DNA of 64,000 nucleotides from Enterococcus haemoperoxidus ATCC BAA-382 (GTDB taxonomy: Bacteria > Bacillota > Bacilli > Lactobacillales > Enterococcaceae): the NCBI RefSeq assembly GCF_000407165.1, contig NZ_KE136479.1, positions 507,464-571,463 of the forward strand, in the 5' to 3' direction. Below are positions 1 through 7,919 of the stretch, piece after piece; position 1 is the stretch's first letter; every line of letters begins with the position of its first letter. A program made the translations under genes and the position numbers. Below the pieces are notes generated by a model. The model was not told where the DNA came from and made no database searches. It saw only the letters and a program-made list of their open reading frames with translations.

Positions 1-314
1 ATTTTGTCAATATCTCTTTAGCACAGCAAGCACGTGGCTTTGAGATGTCTAAAAAAGGTAAACTAACACAACGATTGAAAGGAACAGCCCAAATTGTTTT
101 TCCATTGATACTCTCTAGCTTAGATCGAATTGAAACAATCAGCACAGCGATGGAATTGCGTCGTTTTGGGGAAAAAAAGAAAAGAACATGGTATGCTGAA
201 CGACCTTTTCATACCTCTGATTTTATTGTTATTGGATTCGCTATTTTATTGACTGTTTTAAGTTTTGCTTTATTCAAAGTCAATGGCGGTAGATTTTATA
301 ATCCTTTTAATTAA
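1..314 (+). CDS. ECF transporter transmembrane protein EcfT, C-terminal end (partial)
   Basis: Only the last 103 or so codons lie in the window; the reading frame is open from base 3 to the stop at 312-314. The first residues include an AQQARGFEMSKKGK stretch, which resembles the Ala-Arg-Gly coupling helix region of CbiQ/EcfT proteins that docks on the ATPases. A hydrophobic segment follows near the C-terminus (residues from about base 225 to 290). EcfT couples two ATPases to a substrate-binding S component for vitamin or metal uptake. The substrate cannot be told from this fragment. A hairpin and T-run after the stop suggest it ends its operon. Confidence 0.75.
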   Translation, partial: FVNISLAQQARGFEMSKKGKLTQRLKGTAQIVFPLILSSLDRIETISTAMELRRFGEKKKRTWYAERPFHTSDFIVIGFAILLTVLSFALFKVNGGRFYNPFN

Positions 315-382
315 CACTATTTGAAGAGATTGTGGCGAGAATCGTTGCTTTTGCTCCAATGTTTTATTCGAATTCTATATGG

Positions 383-430
383 TTGGGATATGACTCGCAG
401 AGTTATGGCCCAATCATTTTTTTATCTTTT
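383..430 (+). terminator. Intrinsic terminator after ecfT
   Basis: TTGGG (383-387) pairs with CCCAA (409-413), with a further ATGACTC/GAGTTAT stem around a GCA loop. A T-rich run follows from 416. Confidence 0.65.
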
Positions 431-467
431 TTTTGACTAGACCAATTTAGAGTTTTTGATAAAAGTG

Positions 468-497
468 TTGACACATATATAGGGTTCGTTGTATGAT
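468..497 (+). promoter_or_regulatory. Promoter of the glmS transcript
   Basis: TTGACA (468-473) and TATGAT (492-497) are separated by 18 bp. The start site would be near 504, about 50 nt upstream of the ribozyme cleavage site. Confidence 0.75.
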
Positions 498-544
498 TAA
501 TCCAGTTTCTATTTGAAAAAATATAAAGGAGGTTGGTTAGACCA

Positions 545-720
545 ATATGGAATAGCGCCAGGCCTGAGTATTCAGGTGACGAGGAAAGAGCTTATCGAAA
601 GATTCGGCGGATAGCTCTAGGGACTGCACTCTATAAGTTGGAAAGAAAAAATAATTGCAAAATTATAACAAAAATTCAACTATGCAGAATAGAAACCTAT
701 GATAAAGATTTGGGGAAATA
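545..720 (+). ncRNA. glmS self-cleaving ribozyme/riboswitch
   Basis: The segment carries the conserved glmS ribozyme core: AGCGCC at 554-559 (predicted cleavage between A554 and G555), GTGACGAGG, then TTATCGAA and TTCGGCGGAT flanked by a pairing AGAGCT/AGCTCT stem. It ends in the purine-rich GGGGAAA near 719. Known behaviour of the family is cleavage on binding glucosamine-6-phosphate, after which the glmS mRNA is degraded. Position just upstream of glmS agrees. A 62-codon open frame across it is not a gene. Confidence 0.93.
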
Positions 721-847
721 GAATGTGCTTGGAATAAAAAATACGAAGTCTGTTAAATAAAAATGACGAAAACATATTTTTTATCGATCCGCTTCTTTTT
801 TCTTGAGCAATGACCTAAGACAATTGAGAAAGTAGGAAATGAATAGT

Positions 848-2659
848 ATGTGTGGAATCGTAGGAATTATTGGTAAAGAGAATGCAACAGATATTTTAGT
901 CCAAGGATTAGAAAAATTGGAATATAGAGGATATGATTCTGCTGGAATTTTTGTAACTGGAAAAAATACAGAAGATCATTTAGTAAAATCGTTAGGAAGA
1001 ATCGCTGATCTACAGCGTAAACTCAGCCCAGAAGTTCAAGGTACAGTGGGAATTGGCCATACACGTTGGGCAACTCATGGAAAACCAAGTGAAAGAAATG
1101 CCCATCCTCATACATCAAGCAATCACCAATTTATTTTGGTACACAATGGTGTGATCGAAAATTTTGATGAAATAAAACAGGAATTTCTTCAAAATAAGCA
1201 ACTGGAGGGCGAGACTGATACGGAAATCGCGGTTCATTTGATCGAGTATTTTGCAGAAGCTGGAATGACAACCAAAGAAGCGTTTAAAAAAGCTTTAACA
1301 GTGATTAAAGGCTCGTATGCATTTGCGTTGATCGACAAAATTAATCCAGATACAATTTATGTCGCTAAAAATAAAAGTCCATTATTGATTGGTTTAGGTG
1401 ATGGGTTTAATGTTATTTGTAGTGATGCGATGGCGATGCTTGCGGAAACAAATCATTTTGTTGAAATTGCGGACGGTGAAATAGTGATCGTCAAAGCTGA
1501 TAAGATAGAGATCGAAGATGAACAAGGTAATTTAGTTTATCGTGAGTCATATGAAGCTCAATTAGATTTAAGTGACATTGAAAAAGGGACATATCCGTAT
1601 TATATGCTAAAAGAAATTGATGATCAGCCAACGGTTATGCGCCGAATTAGTCAGGAGTATACGAATACACTTGGCGATGCTGTAATTGATGAAAAAATCA
1701 TCGAAAAAATAACGGACAGTGATCGTATCTATATCGTTGCTTGTGGGACTAGCTATAATGCTGGTTGGGTTGGCAAAGCACTTCTTGAAAGGATGACTCA
1801 TATACCAGTTGAAGTTCATCTTTCAAGTGAATTTGGCTATAATATGCCGTTATTATCTGAAAAACCATTTTTTATTTTCTTAAGTCAAAGTGGAGAAACA
1901 GCTGACAGTCGTCAGGTATTGGTGCAAACCAATGAACTTGGTTTGCCATCACTGACACTAACAAATGTAGCCGGATCTACTTTATCTAGAGAAGCCGACT
2001 ATACATTACTTCTTCATGCAGGACCGGAAATTGCTGTTGCTTCAACAAAAGCTTATACTGCACAAATTGCTGTTTTAGCAGTTCTTGCCAAAGCAGTGGG
2101 AGATAATAAAGGAAATCAGTCATCGTTAGACTTTGACATCGCTCATGAATTAAGTGTGATTGCAGCGGTTATGGAAACGATCATTGATGAAAAAATGGTT
2201 ATCAGCCAATTAGTAGAAGACTATCTATCAACGACGAGAAATGCTTTTTATATTGGACGAGGTGTGGATTACTACGTATCAATGGAAGCTTCATTGAAGT
2301 TAAAAGAAATTTCATACATTCAAGCTGAAGGTTTTGCAGCTGGGGAGTTAAAGCATGGTACGATTGCACTGATTGAAGAAGGAACACCCGTTTTTGGTGT
2401 AATTACGGATCAAAAAACAGCGGCACATACTCGTGGAAATTTAAAAGAAGTTGAAAGTCGCGGCGCTCATAATTTTGTAATTGCCTTAGCATCATTAGCT
2501 AAAGTGACCGATCAATTGATCATACCAGATGTGTATCCATTACTAAGTCCTTTAGTTAGTATTATCCCGACACAATTGATTGCTTACTTTGCCACATTGC
2601 AAAGAGGCTATGATGTAGATAAACCACGTAATTTAGCCAAAAGTGTTACGGTAGAATAA
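848..2659 (+). CDS. glmS: Glutamine--fructose-6-phosphate aminotransferase (isomerizing)
   Basis: This enzyme makes glucosamine-6-phosphate from fructose-6-phosphate and glutamine, the first step to UDP-GlcNAc and peptidoglycan. The start at 848 gives a protein beginning Met-Cys-Gly-Ile-Val-Gly, and Cys must be residue 2 because it becomes the N-terminal nucleophile. An ATG at 839 sits almost on top of the AGGA site (834-837), so it is unlikely to be used. The N-terminal half is the glutaminase domain (HTRWATHG motif). The C-terminal half holds two SIS sugar isomerase domains (SQSGETADS, then [21 protein letters not shown] in part). The length of 603 residues is normal. Expression should be set by the upstream ribozyme. 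Confidence 0.97.
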   Translation: MCGIVGIIGKENATDILVQGLEKLEYRGYDSAGIFVTGKNTEDHLVKSLGRIADLQRKLSPEVQGTVGIGHTRWATHGKPSERNAHPHTSSNHQFILVHNGVIENFDEIKQEFLQNKQLEGETDTEIAVHLIEYFAEAGMTTKEAFKKALTVIKGSYAFALIDKINPDTIYVAKNKSPLLIGLGDGFNVICSDAMAMLAETNHFVEIADGEIVIVKADKIEIEDEQGNLVYRESYEAQLDLSDIEKGTYPYYMLKEIDDQPTVMRRISQEYTNTLGDAVIDEKIIEKITDSDRIYIVACGTSYNAGWVGKALLERMTHIPVEVHLSSEFGYNMPLLSEKPFFIFLSQSGETADSRQVLVQTNELGLPSLTLTNVAGSTLSREADYTLLLHAGPEIAVASTKAYTAQIAVLAVLAKAVGDNKGNQSSLDFDIAHELSVIAAVMETIIDEKMVISQLVEDYLSTTRNAFYIGRGVDYYVSMEASLKLKEISYIQAEGFAAGELKHGTIALIEEGTPVFGVITDQKTAAHTRGNLKEVESRGAHNFVIALASLAKVTDQLIIPDVYPLLSPLVSIIPTQLIAYFATLQRGYDVDKPRNLAKSVTVE

Positions 2660-2664
2660 AAACG

Positions 2665-2714
2665 AAAAGAAGTTGAGATACTAACTTTTAGAGTTAGAGT
2701 CCAACTTCTTTTTT
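2665..2714 (+). terminator. Bidirectional intrinsic terminator, glmS / kinase gene
   Basis: AAGAAGTTG pairs with CAACTTCTT, with an inner CTAACT/AGTTAG stem, followed by a T-run. The convergent kinase gene ends at 2715, so it probably serves both. Confidence 0.85.
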
Positions 2715-4208
2715 CTAATTTATTGGTATTTTAACGTAAAATGTTGTTCCACTCTTTTTATCACTACTGACATCTAAAGCAAAAAGATGTCGTTCAGCGA
2801 TTTCTTTAGCAATTGCTAAACCTAATCCTGTACCATCTATTTGATCATTCGAACGAGCTTGACGGAAACGTTGGAAGATTTCTTTTTGTTCTTTTGGAGA
2901 GATATAGGAGTCAGGATTATGAATGCTGATGACCATGTTGTTTGTTTCTACTTTAGACTGAATAGATATAATGGCTTGATTTGGCGAAAATTTGAGTGCA
3001 TTTTCGATCAAAATAACAAAAAGTTGGCGAATCCTGCCGTAATCACCATTGACAATAATAGGTCGACCTACTAAATCTTCCAATAGTAATTCTTGGTCTT
3101 TTTCTGATGATTTCAAACGCAAACTTCTTAAACTATCTGATAAAATATCGTTGATCGAAACTGGTTCCATTGTAATGCTAAATTCAGGATTTTCTAGTCT
3201 GGATAGTTCTAACAAATCATTGATTAACCGTTCTAAAACAATAGACTCTGCTAAAAGCTGCTGATAATACTGTTCAATTTTTTCTGGTTGATCGATCACC
3301 CCGTCATTTAGTGATTCAAGAGACCCACGAATGACGGTTACAGGTGTTCGTAATTCATGAGAAATTGTGGATAGAAAATTTTTCTGAGCCTGTTCGCGAT
3401 TTTCCCGTTGAGACTTGGCTATAGCAAGACGGTTCTTTAAAATAGTTAATTTTTCTCCCAATTGTCCTATTTCATCATTGGTATCAACGTTTAGTGTATC
3501 ATCATAGTTTTCGATAACAAGTTCTTCTGTGAAGTGACTCATTTTATTGATTGGTGCTATAAATTTTTTCGATAAAAGGATTGACAGTAAAAGTCCAATA
3601 ATCCAAGCGATTATAATACTGATAAATAGCAATAAAAACCCTTGATTTTCCTCTTTATGAACACTAGAAATCGCTGAATGAAGTAAAACAACGGCTAGAA
3701 CATCGCCACTGCTATTTTTAATTGGTGCACCTACTGTAACGGTTGGTTCTCCAATAAAGTTGCTGAAGGCATTGCTAGTAGTCGTTTTACCATTATAGAC
3801 TTTCTTGATGACATCCTGTGCATTGTCGGGTAATTCCTCATATTCTTTGCTGTGCATGCCGTGACCTACAGTGATGGTATCAGCATTTTCATCAACGATC
3901 CAAATATCATCTATTCCGAATTGATCCATAAATTTAAGGAACGAAGAATACCCCATACCCATTTTCATTGAGGTGCGAGAACCCATCATACCATGCATAG
4001 AACTGCTATTGTCCGTTGTTTCTTCTTCCGTAAAATAATCATTTAAAGCTTCTGCGATAACTGTTGCACGCCGAGTCATTTCTTCGGTATGGATAGTAAC
4101 CGTTTGTCTGGAAAATAATGTACTAAATGCGACACAGATCACCAATGAAAAAAGAAACAACGTAAGTGAAAAGTAAAGGATGAGTTTTCTAGTTAGTTTA
4201 TTTTTCAT
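2715..4208 (-). CDS. Sensor histidine kinase with Met-rich extracellular loop
   Basis: Numbered from the ATG at 4208 (GAGGG ribosome site; a TTG four codons upstream is less likely), the protein has 497 residues. It has a membrane segment near 9-31 and an extracellular domain to about 185. A second membrane segment lies at about 190-212, followed by a HAMP-like region, HisKA with SHELRTP (His284), and HATPase with an N box (ENALKFS) and GTGLGLAI. The G1 box is unusual: HNPDSYIS instead of a clear DxGxG. Residues about 71-86 are rich in Met (a MHGMM, then MKMGMG), an arrangement known to bind copper in other proteins, but ligand binding here is only a guess. The gene overlaps the response regulator by 11 bp. 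I do not recognise a characterised orthologue. Confidence 0.9.
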   Translation of the reverse strand: MKNKLTRKLILYFSLTLFLFSLVICVAFSTLFSRQTVTIHTEEMTRRATVIAEALNDYFTEEETTDNSSSMHGMMGSRTSMKMGMGYSSFLKFMDQFGIDDIWIVDENADTITVGHGMHSKEYEELPDNAQDVIKKVYNGKTTTSNAFSNFIGEPTVTVGAPIKNSSGDVLAVVLLHSAISSVHKEENQGFLLLFISIIIAWIIGLLLSILLSKKFIAPINKMSHFTEELVIENYDDTLNVDTNDEIGQLGEKLTILKNRLAIAKSQRENREQAQKNFLSTISHELRTPVTVIRGSLESLNDGVIDQPEKIEQYYQQLLAESIVLERLINDLLELSRLENPEFSITMEPVSINDILSDSLRSLRLKSSEKDQELLLEDLVGRPIIVNGDYGRIRQLFVILIENALKFSPNQAIISIQSKVETNNMVISIHNPDSYISPKEQKEIFQRFRQARSNDQIDGTGLGLAIAKEIAERHLFALDVSSDKKSGTTFYVKIPIN

Positions 4209-4896
4209 TTTTACCCTCAAATTTATACCCTTGGCCCCAAACTGTGGTGATTTCCCAGTTTGAATGAGCGACTTCGTCTAATTTTGCCCGTAAACGTTTG
4301 ATATGAGTATCCACAGTTCTCGCATCACCAAAATAATCGATGCCCCATAAACTGTCCAACAAATTATCTCTTGAAAATACTTTTTCTCGGTTATCTAAGA
4401 GTAACCACAGCAGTTCTAATTCCCTTTTTGTTAACATAATTTCTTGTTGTGCAATCGTGACTTTCTTTTCTTCTAAGTAAACGATCAAGTTATCATAAGT
4501 CAGTTGCTTCATTGTAAGCTGATTTTCATCTGTTCGTTCGATTCGTCTTAGAATTGCCCGAATTCGTGCCATCACTTCACTTGGGGAAAATGGTTTTACA
4601 ATATAATCATCTGCTCCGATATCTAATCCCATGATGCGATGATAGTCTTCACCTTTGGCTGTGACCATGATGATCGGCACATCTGATGTTTCTCGTATCT
4701 TTTTACAAACATCGAATCCATCGAGTTTTGGAAGCATGACGTCTAATAAAATCAATTCGATCGTATGGCTAAAAAATGCATCAAGGGCTGCTTGTCCATC
4801 GGAAGCAACGATTGGCGAAAATCCTTCTTTTATAACATATTCTTTTAAAACTTCTGTAATTTGTGAATGATCATCAACAATCAAAATAGTTTTCAT
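4198..4896 (-). CDS. OmpR-family response regulator
   Basis: The 232-residue protein has a receiver domain with Asp8/Asp9, the phospho-acceptor Asp52 (LLDVMLP) and Lys101 (VKPF). A winged-helix DNA-binding domain follows, with the typical TVDTHIKRLRAKL recognition helix and a GQGYKF end. An AGGAGG site lies just upstream of the ATG. It is the first gene of a two-gene unit with the overlapping kinase gene. GACACA direct repeats spaced 11 bp lie about 65-80 bp upstream (4962-4978) and are a natural candidate binding site, which would allow autoregulation and control of the divergent 97-residue secreted protein. That link is inferred. Confidence 0.94.
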   Translation of the reverse strand: MKTILIVDDHSQITEVLKEYVIKEGFSPIVASDGQAALDAFFSHTIELILLDVMLPKLDGFDVCKKIRETSDVPIIMVTAKGEDYHRIMGLDIGADDYIVKPFSPSEVMARIRAILRRIERTDENQLTMKQLTYDNLIVYLEEKKVTIAQQEIMLTKRELELLWLLLDNREKVFSRDNLLDSLWGIDYFGDARTVDTHIKRLRAKLDEVAHSNWEITTVWGQGYKFEGKNEK

Positions 4897-4922
4897 GAAA
4901 TATCCTCCTAGTTCATTCTTTT

Positions 4923-4993
4923 ATTATAGTCAATAATTATCTATTTTGGGAATTTATTTTCGACACATATTTGACACAATTATTCATTAAACT
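4923..4993. promoter_or_regulatory. Divergent control region with 11-bp spaced direct repeats
   Basis: GACACA occurs at 4962-4967 and again at 4973-4978, an 11-bp period typical of OmpR-family sites. On the minus strand a TATAAT (4928-4923) precedes the response regulator gene, putting the repeats at about -46 to -62. On the plus strand a weak TAAACT (4988-4993) lies 10 bp downstream of the repeats. Either or both promoters could be controlled by the regulator. Confidence 0.5.
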
Positions 4994-5013
4994 AAAGGAA
5001 AGTTAATGATATG

Positions 5014-5373
5014 TTATTGAGCTTCGCAGGCTAGCTCTTCGGAAAAAAGATAAAATCTGATTGTGGCAAAGAGCGCCACCCTCCTATTTTCCTATTTTTC
5101 TGTCAGAGCCGTACGAGCCTGATCAGCTTTTATATTATTGAGCTTCGCAGGCTAGCTCTTCGGAAAAAAGATAAAATCTGATTGTGGCAAAGAGCGCCAC
5201 CTTTCTATTTTCCTATTTCTCTGTCAGAGCTGTACGAGCCTGATCAGCTTTTATGTTATTGAGCTTCGCAGGCTAGCTCTTCGGAAAAAAGATAAAATCT
5301 GATTGTGGCAAAGAGCGCCACCTTTCTATTTTCTTATTTTTCTGTCAGAGCCGTACGAGCCTGATCAGCTTTA
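5014..5373 (+). repeat. Threefold 121-bp tandem repeat, hairpin-forming
   Basis: Three copies begin with TTATTGAGCTTCGCAGG at 5014, 5135 and 5256, an exact 121-bp period; the third stops at about 5373. Copies differ at only a few bases, mostly in the pyrimidine-rich middle. Each unit has ends that pair (AGCT, CAGGCT and GCTCT blocks against their complements near the far end), an A-rich arm against a T-rich arm, and a GTGGC/GCCAC hairpin in the centre. The period is not a multiple of three, so it does not encode a repeated peptide. It fills the leader of the 97-residue secreted protein gene. Confidence 0.95.
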
Positions 5374-5393
5374 AAATTAGGAGGAATCAAGAA

Positions 5394-5687
5394 ATGAAAA
5401 AGATAATTAGTGGATTATTTGTAGCAGTGTTTGTAGGAGGATTAAGTTTTGTTACTGTTAGTGAGGCAGTTAAAAGTCCAAATTCTAACCATAGGTATGA
5501 TAAAAAAATTGAACTAGAGCAGGAAATGGATGCAGATGAATTGAAGAAAAAAGAAGAGAACGAAATTAAAAAAAATAAAGAGGAATCTAGGGAATATTTC
5601 TATAGTAGAAAAGAAAATCATCGTGGAAATTATAGGGGAGAGATGAGACAAAGACATCATGGTGAAATGAATAATTCTTGTTGGTAA
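5394..5687 (+). CDS. Small secreted charged protein, His/Met-containing tail
   Basis: The 97-residue product starts after a strong AGGAGG (5379-5384). Residues 1-25 look like a signal peptide (MKK, a hydrophobic core, then SEA). The mature part is very charged, with a Glu/Lys-rich middle (DELKKKEENEIKKNKEES) and a tail holding HRG, RGEMRQRHHGEM and a final NNSCW. I do not recognise a family. The His, Met and Cys in the tail, and the Met-rich sensor of the nearby kinase, suggest a metal or envelope stress link, but this is inference. A long 5' leader made of three 121-bp repeats precedes it. It could instead be a short-lived peptide with a signalling role. Confidence 0.7.
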   Translation: MKKIISGLFVAVFVGGLSFVTVSEAVKSPNSNHRYDKKIELEQEMDADELKKKEENEIKKNKEESREYFYSRKENHRGNYRGEMRQRHHGEMNNSCW

Positions 5688-5716
5688 GACGTGAAAAAGT
5701 GCTGAATAAAAAAATA

Positions 5717-5742
5717 TTCCCCTATCTGAGAGATAGAGGGAA
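5717..5742. other. Perfect-stem hairpin without a downstream T-run
   Basis: TTCCC and CTATCT pair with AGATAG and GGGAA around a short loop. It lacks a T-run on the plus strand but has one (A-run on plus) on the minus side, so it may act as a second minus-strand terminator or as a 3' stabilising hairpin. Confidence 0.45.
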
Positions 5743-5885
5743 CACAAATCAAATTACACACAATAATAAAATACCATACTTTCTCATAATTCTCAACAAT
5801 TTCGATTTTTAGATAAAAAAATGAGAGATTTTAGATAGGAAAGATATTTTAGTAATGAGATTCTGTTTTCCTTTAAAATAGTTAG

Positions 5886-5925
5886 AAAAAATCATTGCTT
5901 TCGAAAAAGAAGCAATGATTTTTTC
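5886..5925. terminator. Bidirectional intrinsic terminator
   Basis: AAAAAATCATTGCTT pairs with AAGCAATGATTTTTT around a short loop. It lies between the convergent small secreted protein gene and the NlpC/P60 gene. Confidence 0.85.
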
Positions 5926-5937
5926 GGTAGTTCTATT

Positions 5938-6828
5938 TTATAAAACTTTTACAGCAAAGTCAGGAGAATAAGAAGCAATTGTTGCGACTTGTACAACATC
6001 GCCTGGAACAGGTGCATGAATGTATGAACCATCACCAGTCGAAATCCCTACGTGGTAAGTTCCGCCATGACTGCCCCAAAAAACTAAATCCCCAGCTTGG
6101 GCTTCTGCTACTGAAATTGTAACCCCAGCTGTTTCTTGGTCAACAGTGGTTCGACCGATAGTACGTCCAGCAGAGGCAAAAGCGACTTGAACTAAGCCTG
6201 AGCAATCAAATGCGTCAGGACCTGCTGCGCCGTAAACATATGGTTTACCTAAATGCGTTTTTGCTGCAGCGACGATAGCTGAACGTGTATCTGGTTGTTT
6301 TGCTTGCTCTGCTTTTTGTTTACTGACTTGAGCGATTTTTTCAGATAGCTGAGTTTCTTGTTTAGATCTTTCTGACTCTTGCTTTGAAATACTTTTGCTG
6401 TCTGATTCGAGTGAAAGTCGTTTTTGCTTTAATTCCGTTAATTGTGATTTTTTCTCGGTTGCGGAATTTTCTTTGACAGTTAGCGGTGAAAAGTGTGCCT
6501 TAAGTATCACGGTATGGTCATTATCAGGTTCTGATGTTTCAGAAATCGTACCAATTGGTTCAAGTTTCTCTAATTGATCAAGGTCGACTTGGATTTTTTG
6601 GATTTTTTTCTCTACGGTAGAAAGCTGATTATTATTCTCGATTTTTTGTTCTGATAATTTCTGTTTGGTTTCTTTTAATTGCGCTAATTTTTGTGAAGAT
6701 TCGGTAATCATGTTTTCTTGCTCGGATGCTTCCGTAGACGTTGCAAAAGCATGGTCACTGAGTAATAAACCAGCAGAAAGCGTTAAACAGCCGAGAAATA
6801 ATTTGGTTATGAATTTATTTTTTTTCAA
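5938..6828 (-). CDS. Secreted NlpC/P60 peptidoglycan endopeptidase
   Basis: The start is TTG at 6828 behind AAGGAGAG. The 296-residue product has a signal peptide ending near Ala-Phe-Ala (about 30), then a Gln/Lys/Glu-rich coiled coil (about 38-175), then an NlpC/P60 domain (about 183-296). The catalytic triad is visible: Cys209 in DAFDCSGLV, His259 in TYHVGIS and His271 in YIHAP. Family members cut the D-Glu to diamino acid bond of stem peptides in the wall. The plan resembles enterococcal SagA and lactobacillal P60 proteins with a coiled-coil targeting region. It stands alone, flanked by a terminator and a 360-bp gap. Confidence 0.92.
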   Translation of the reverse strand: MKKNKFITKLFLGCLTLSAGLLLSDHAFATSTEASEQENMITESSQKLAQLKETKQKLSEQKIENNNQLSTVEKKIQKIQVDLDQLEKLEPIGTISETSEPDNDHTVILKAHFSPLTVKENSATEKKSQLTELKQKRLSLESDSKSISKQESERSKQETQLSEKIAQVSKQKAEQAKQPDTRSAIVAAAKTHLGKPYVYGAAGPDAFDCSGLVQVAFASAGRTIGRTTVDQETAGVTISVAEAQAGDLVFWGSHGGTYHVGISTGDGSYIHAPVPGDVVQVATIASYSPDFAVKVL

Positions 6829-7194
6829 AAAAACTCTCCTTATGTATTCAATTTTTATATTAATTCGTCAAGATTACTTAAAATATTCTTTTACTATTTT
6901 AAGACCAGTTAACATTTAAACATAATAAGCATAAAAAGTATGTAAAAGGTGGGTTAAATGTTTGTTTCCTGATTTACAAAAAAAGTACTTTTATTTCAAT
7001 TAGGCAGATTGCTGTAATATAAGTAAGATTAGATTTCAATAATGTCTGTTTTTGAAATTTTATACTGCTGAAAACCAATTTCTTTATGTGGTAACACACG
7101 CTTCTTTTTTATTGACTATCTTTTTTCCTGATTTTGATTTAAAATAGTTCATACAGTAAAAGAGCATGAACATGTGGAAAATGGGGGCAGGGCA
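6829..7194. other. AT-rich intergenic region between divergent genes
   Basis: It contains the control regions of the minus-strand P60 gene and the plus-strand TetR gene. A TTGACG lies upstream of the P60 gene and a TTGACT near 7117 upstream of the TetR gene, but neither has a convincing -10 at correct spacing. I see no gene, repeat or RNA structure in it. Confidence 0.5.
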
Positions 7195-7776
7195 ATGAAA
7201 AAGGAAACAGTGTTTGAAATCACGCATCAATCGATTTTAGAAACCGCTAAGGAGCTTTTTTTAACAAACGGGTATAAAAATACGTCTACTCGTGACATTG
7301 CTAAGGCTGTAAATATCACACAGCCGGCTTTGTACTATCATTTTTCAAATAAAGAAGTTTTGTTTATTGAAATCAACAAACAAATTGGCAGTCAGCTGAA
7401 ACATGAAATGGGACAAATACAAGATGAGCCTGATTCACTTGAAAACAAATTGATAAAATGTACGAATGCATTGCTGAATGTTTACCATAGAGATATTTTT
7501 TCGTTTATCCATCAAAGCGCCGCTGAGATGGAACAAGAAAATAAACAGCAATTGTTTTATATACTGAATGACTATTATTTAAAACCATTACAAGCTATTT
7601 TCGAAACTAGTCAAACACCCTTAAACACTATGGTATCATCGAAAAAGGCCGCCCAGTTTTATCTTATGAGCCTGTCGTTATTATTTTCAACGATCCACCA
7701 AATTTCTACAGAAAAAGAGCGTTCAGAACAGATTTCTGAACTGATGAGTATGGTTTTGCATGGTGTTTTATCTTAA
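7195..7776 (+). CDS. TetR-family regulator, probable heme sensor (FhtR-like)
   Basis: The chosen ATG at 7195 gives 193 residues; a GTG at 7174 is possible but has a poor ribosome site. The N-terminal helix-turn-helix is clear (TSTRDIAKAVNITQPALYYHFSNK, seen in part at residues 30-53). The rest is the all-helical ligand domain. Gene order (TetR, then FtsX-type permease, then ATPase) and the operator sequence in front of the exporter match my recollection of the Enterococcus faecalis FhtR-HrtBA heme-responsive system. His70 and Tyr127/Tyr128 lie near the positions reported as heme ligands there, but I could not align them. It is expected to repress the exporter until heme binds. Confidence 0.8.
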   Translation: MKKETVFEITHQSILETAKELFLTNGYKNTSTRDIAKAVNITQPALYYHFSNKEVLFIEINKQIGSQLKHEMGQIQDEPDSLENKLIKCTNALLNVYHRDIFSFIHQSAAEMEQENKQQLFYILNDYYLKPLQAIFETSQTPLNTMVSSKKAAQFYLMSLSLLFSTIHQISTEKERSEQISELMSMVLHGVLS

Positions 7777-7788
7777 AGAATTAAAATG

Positions 7789-7907
7789 TTTTTTATCAAG
7801 AGATAAAAAAATATTGTTTAATTCTTTTTTTCATGGTAGAATTTTTATCAAGTGATAAAAATGTTTGTTTTATTTTTTTAAGCATTTTTTTATCAACTGA
7901 TAAAAAA
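7789..7907. promoter_or_regulatory. Three palindromic operators before hrtBA
   Basis: Three copies of TTTTATCA-NN-TGATAAAA occur, centred near 7799.5 (one mismatch, AGATAAAA), 7851.5 (perfect) and 7896.5 (perfect). They sit between the TetR gene and the ABC genes. The core TTATCANNTGATAA is the size and symmetry expected for a TetR dimer. The third copy ends just before the GAGGTGG ribosome site of hrtB, so bound repressor would block the promoter and early transcript region. Confidence 0.85.
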
Positions 7908-7919
7908 GAGGTGGAGTCA

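Noticed and set aside
533-721. 62-codon open frame upstream of glmS
   Set aside because: It runs through the glmS ribozyme core and shows no protein-like features.
5014-5373. CRISPR array
   Set aside because: Repeat units are 121 bp and contiguous, with no spacers and no cas genes nearby.
7833-7919. 29-codon N-terminal extension of hrtB
   Set aside because: It lies in the operator region and reads through palindromes; ATG 7920 has a strong ribosome site.
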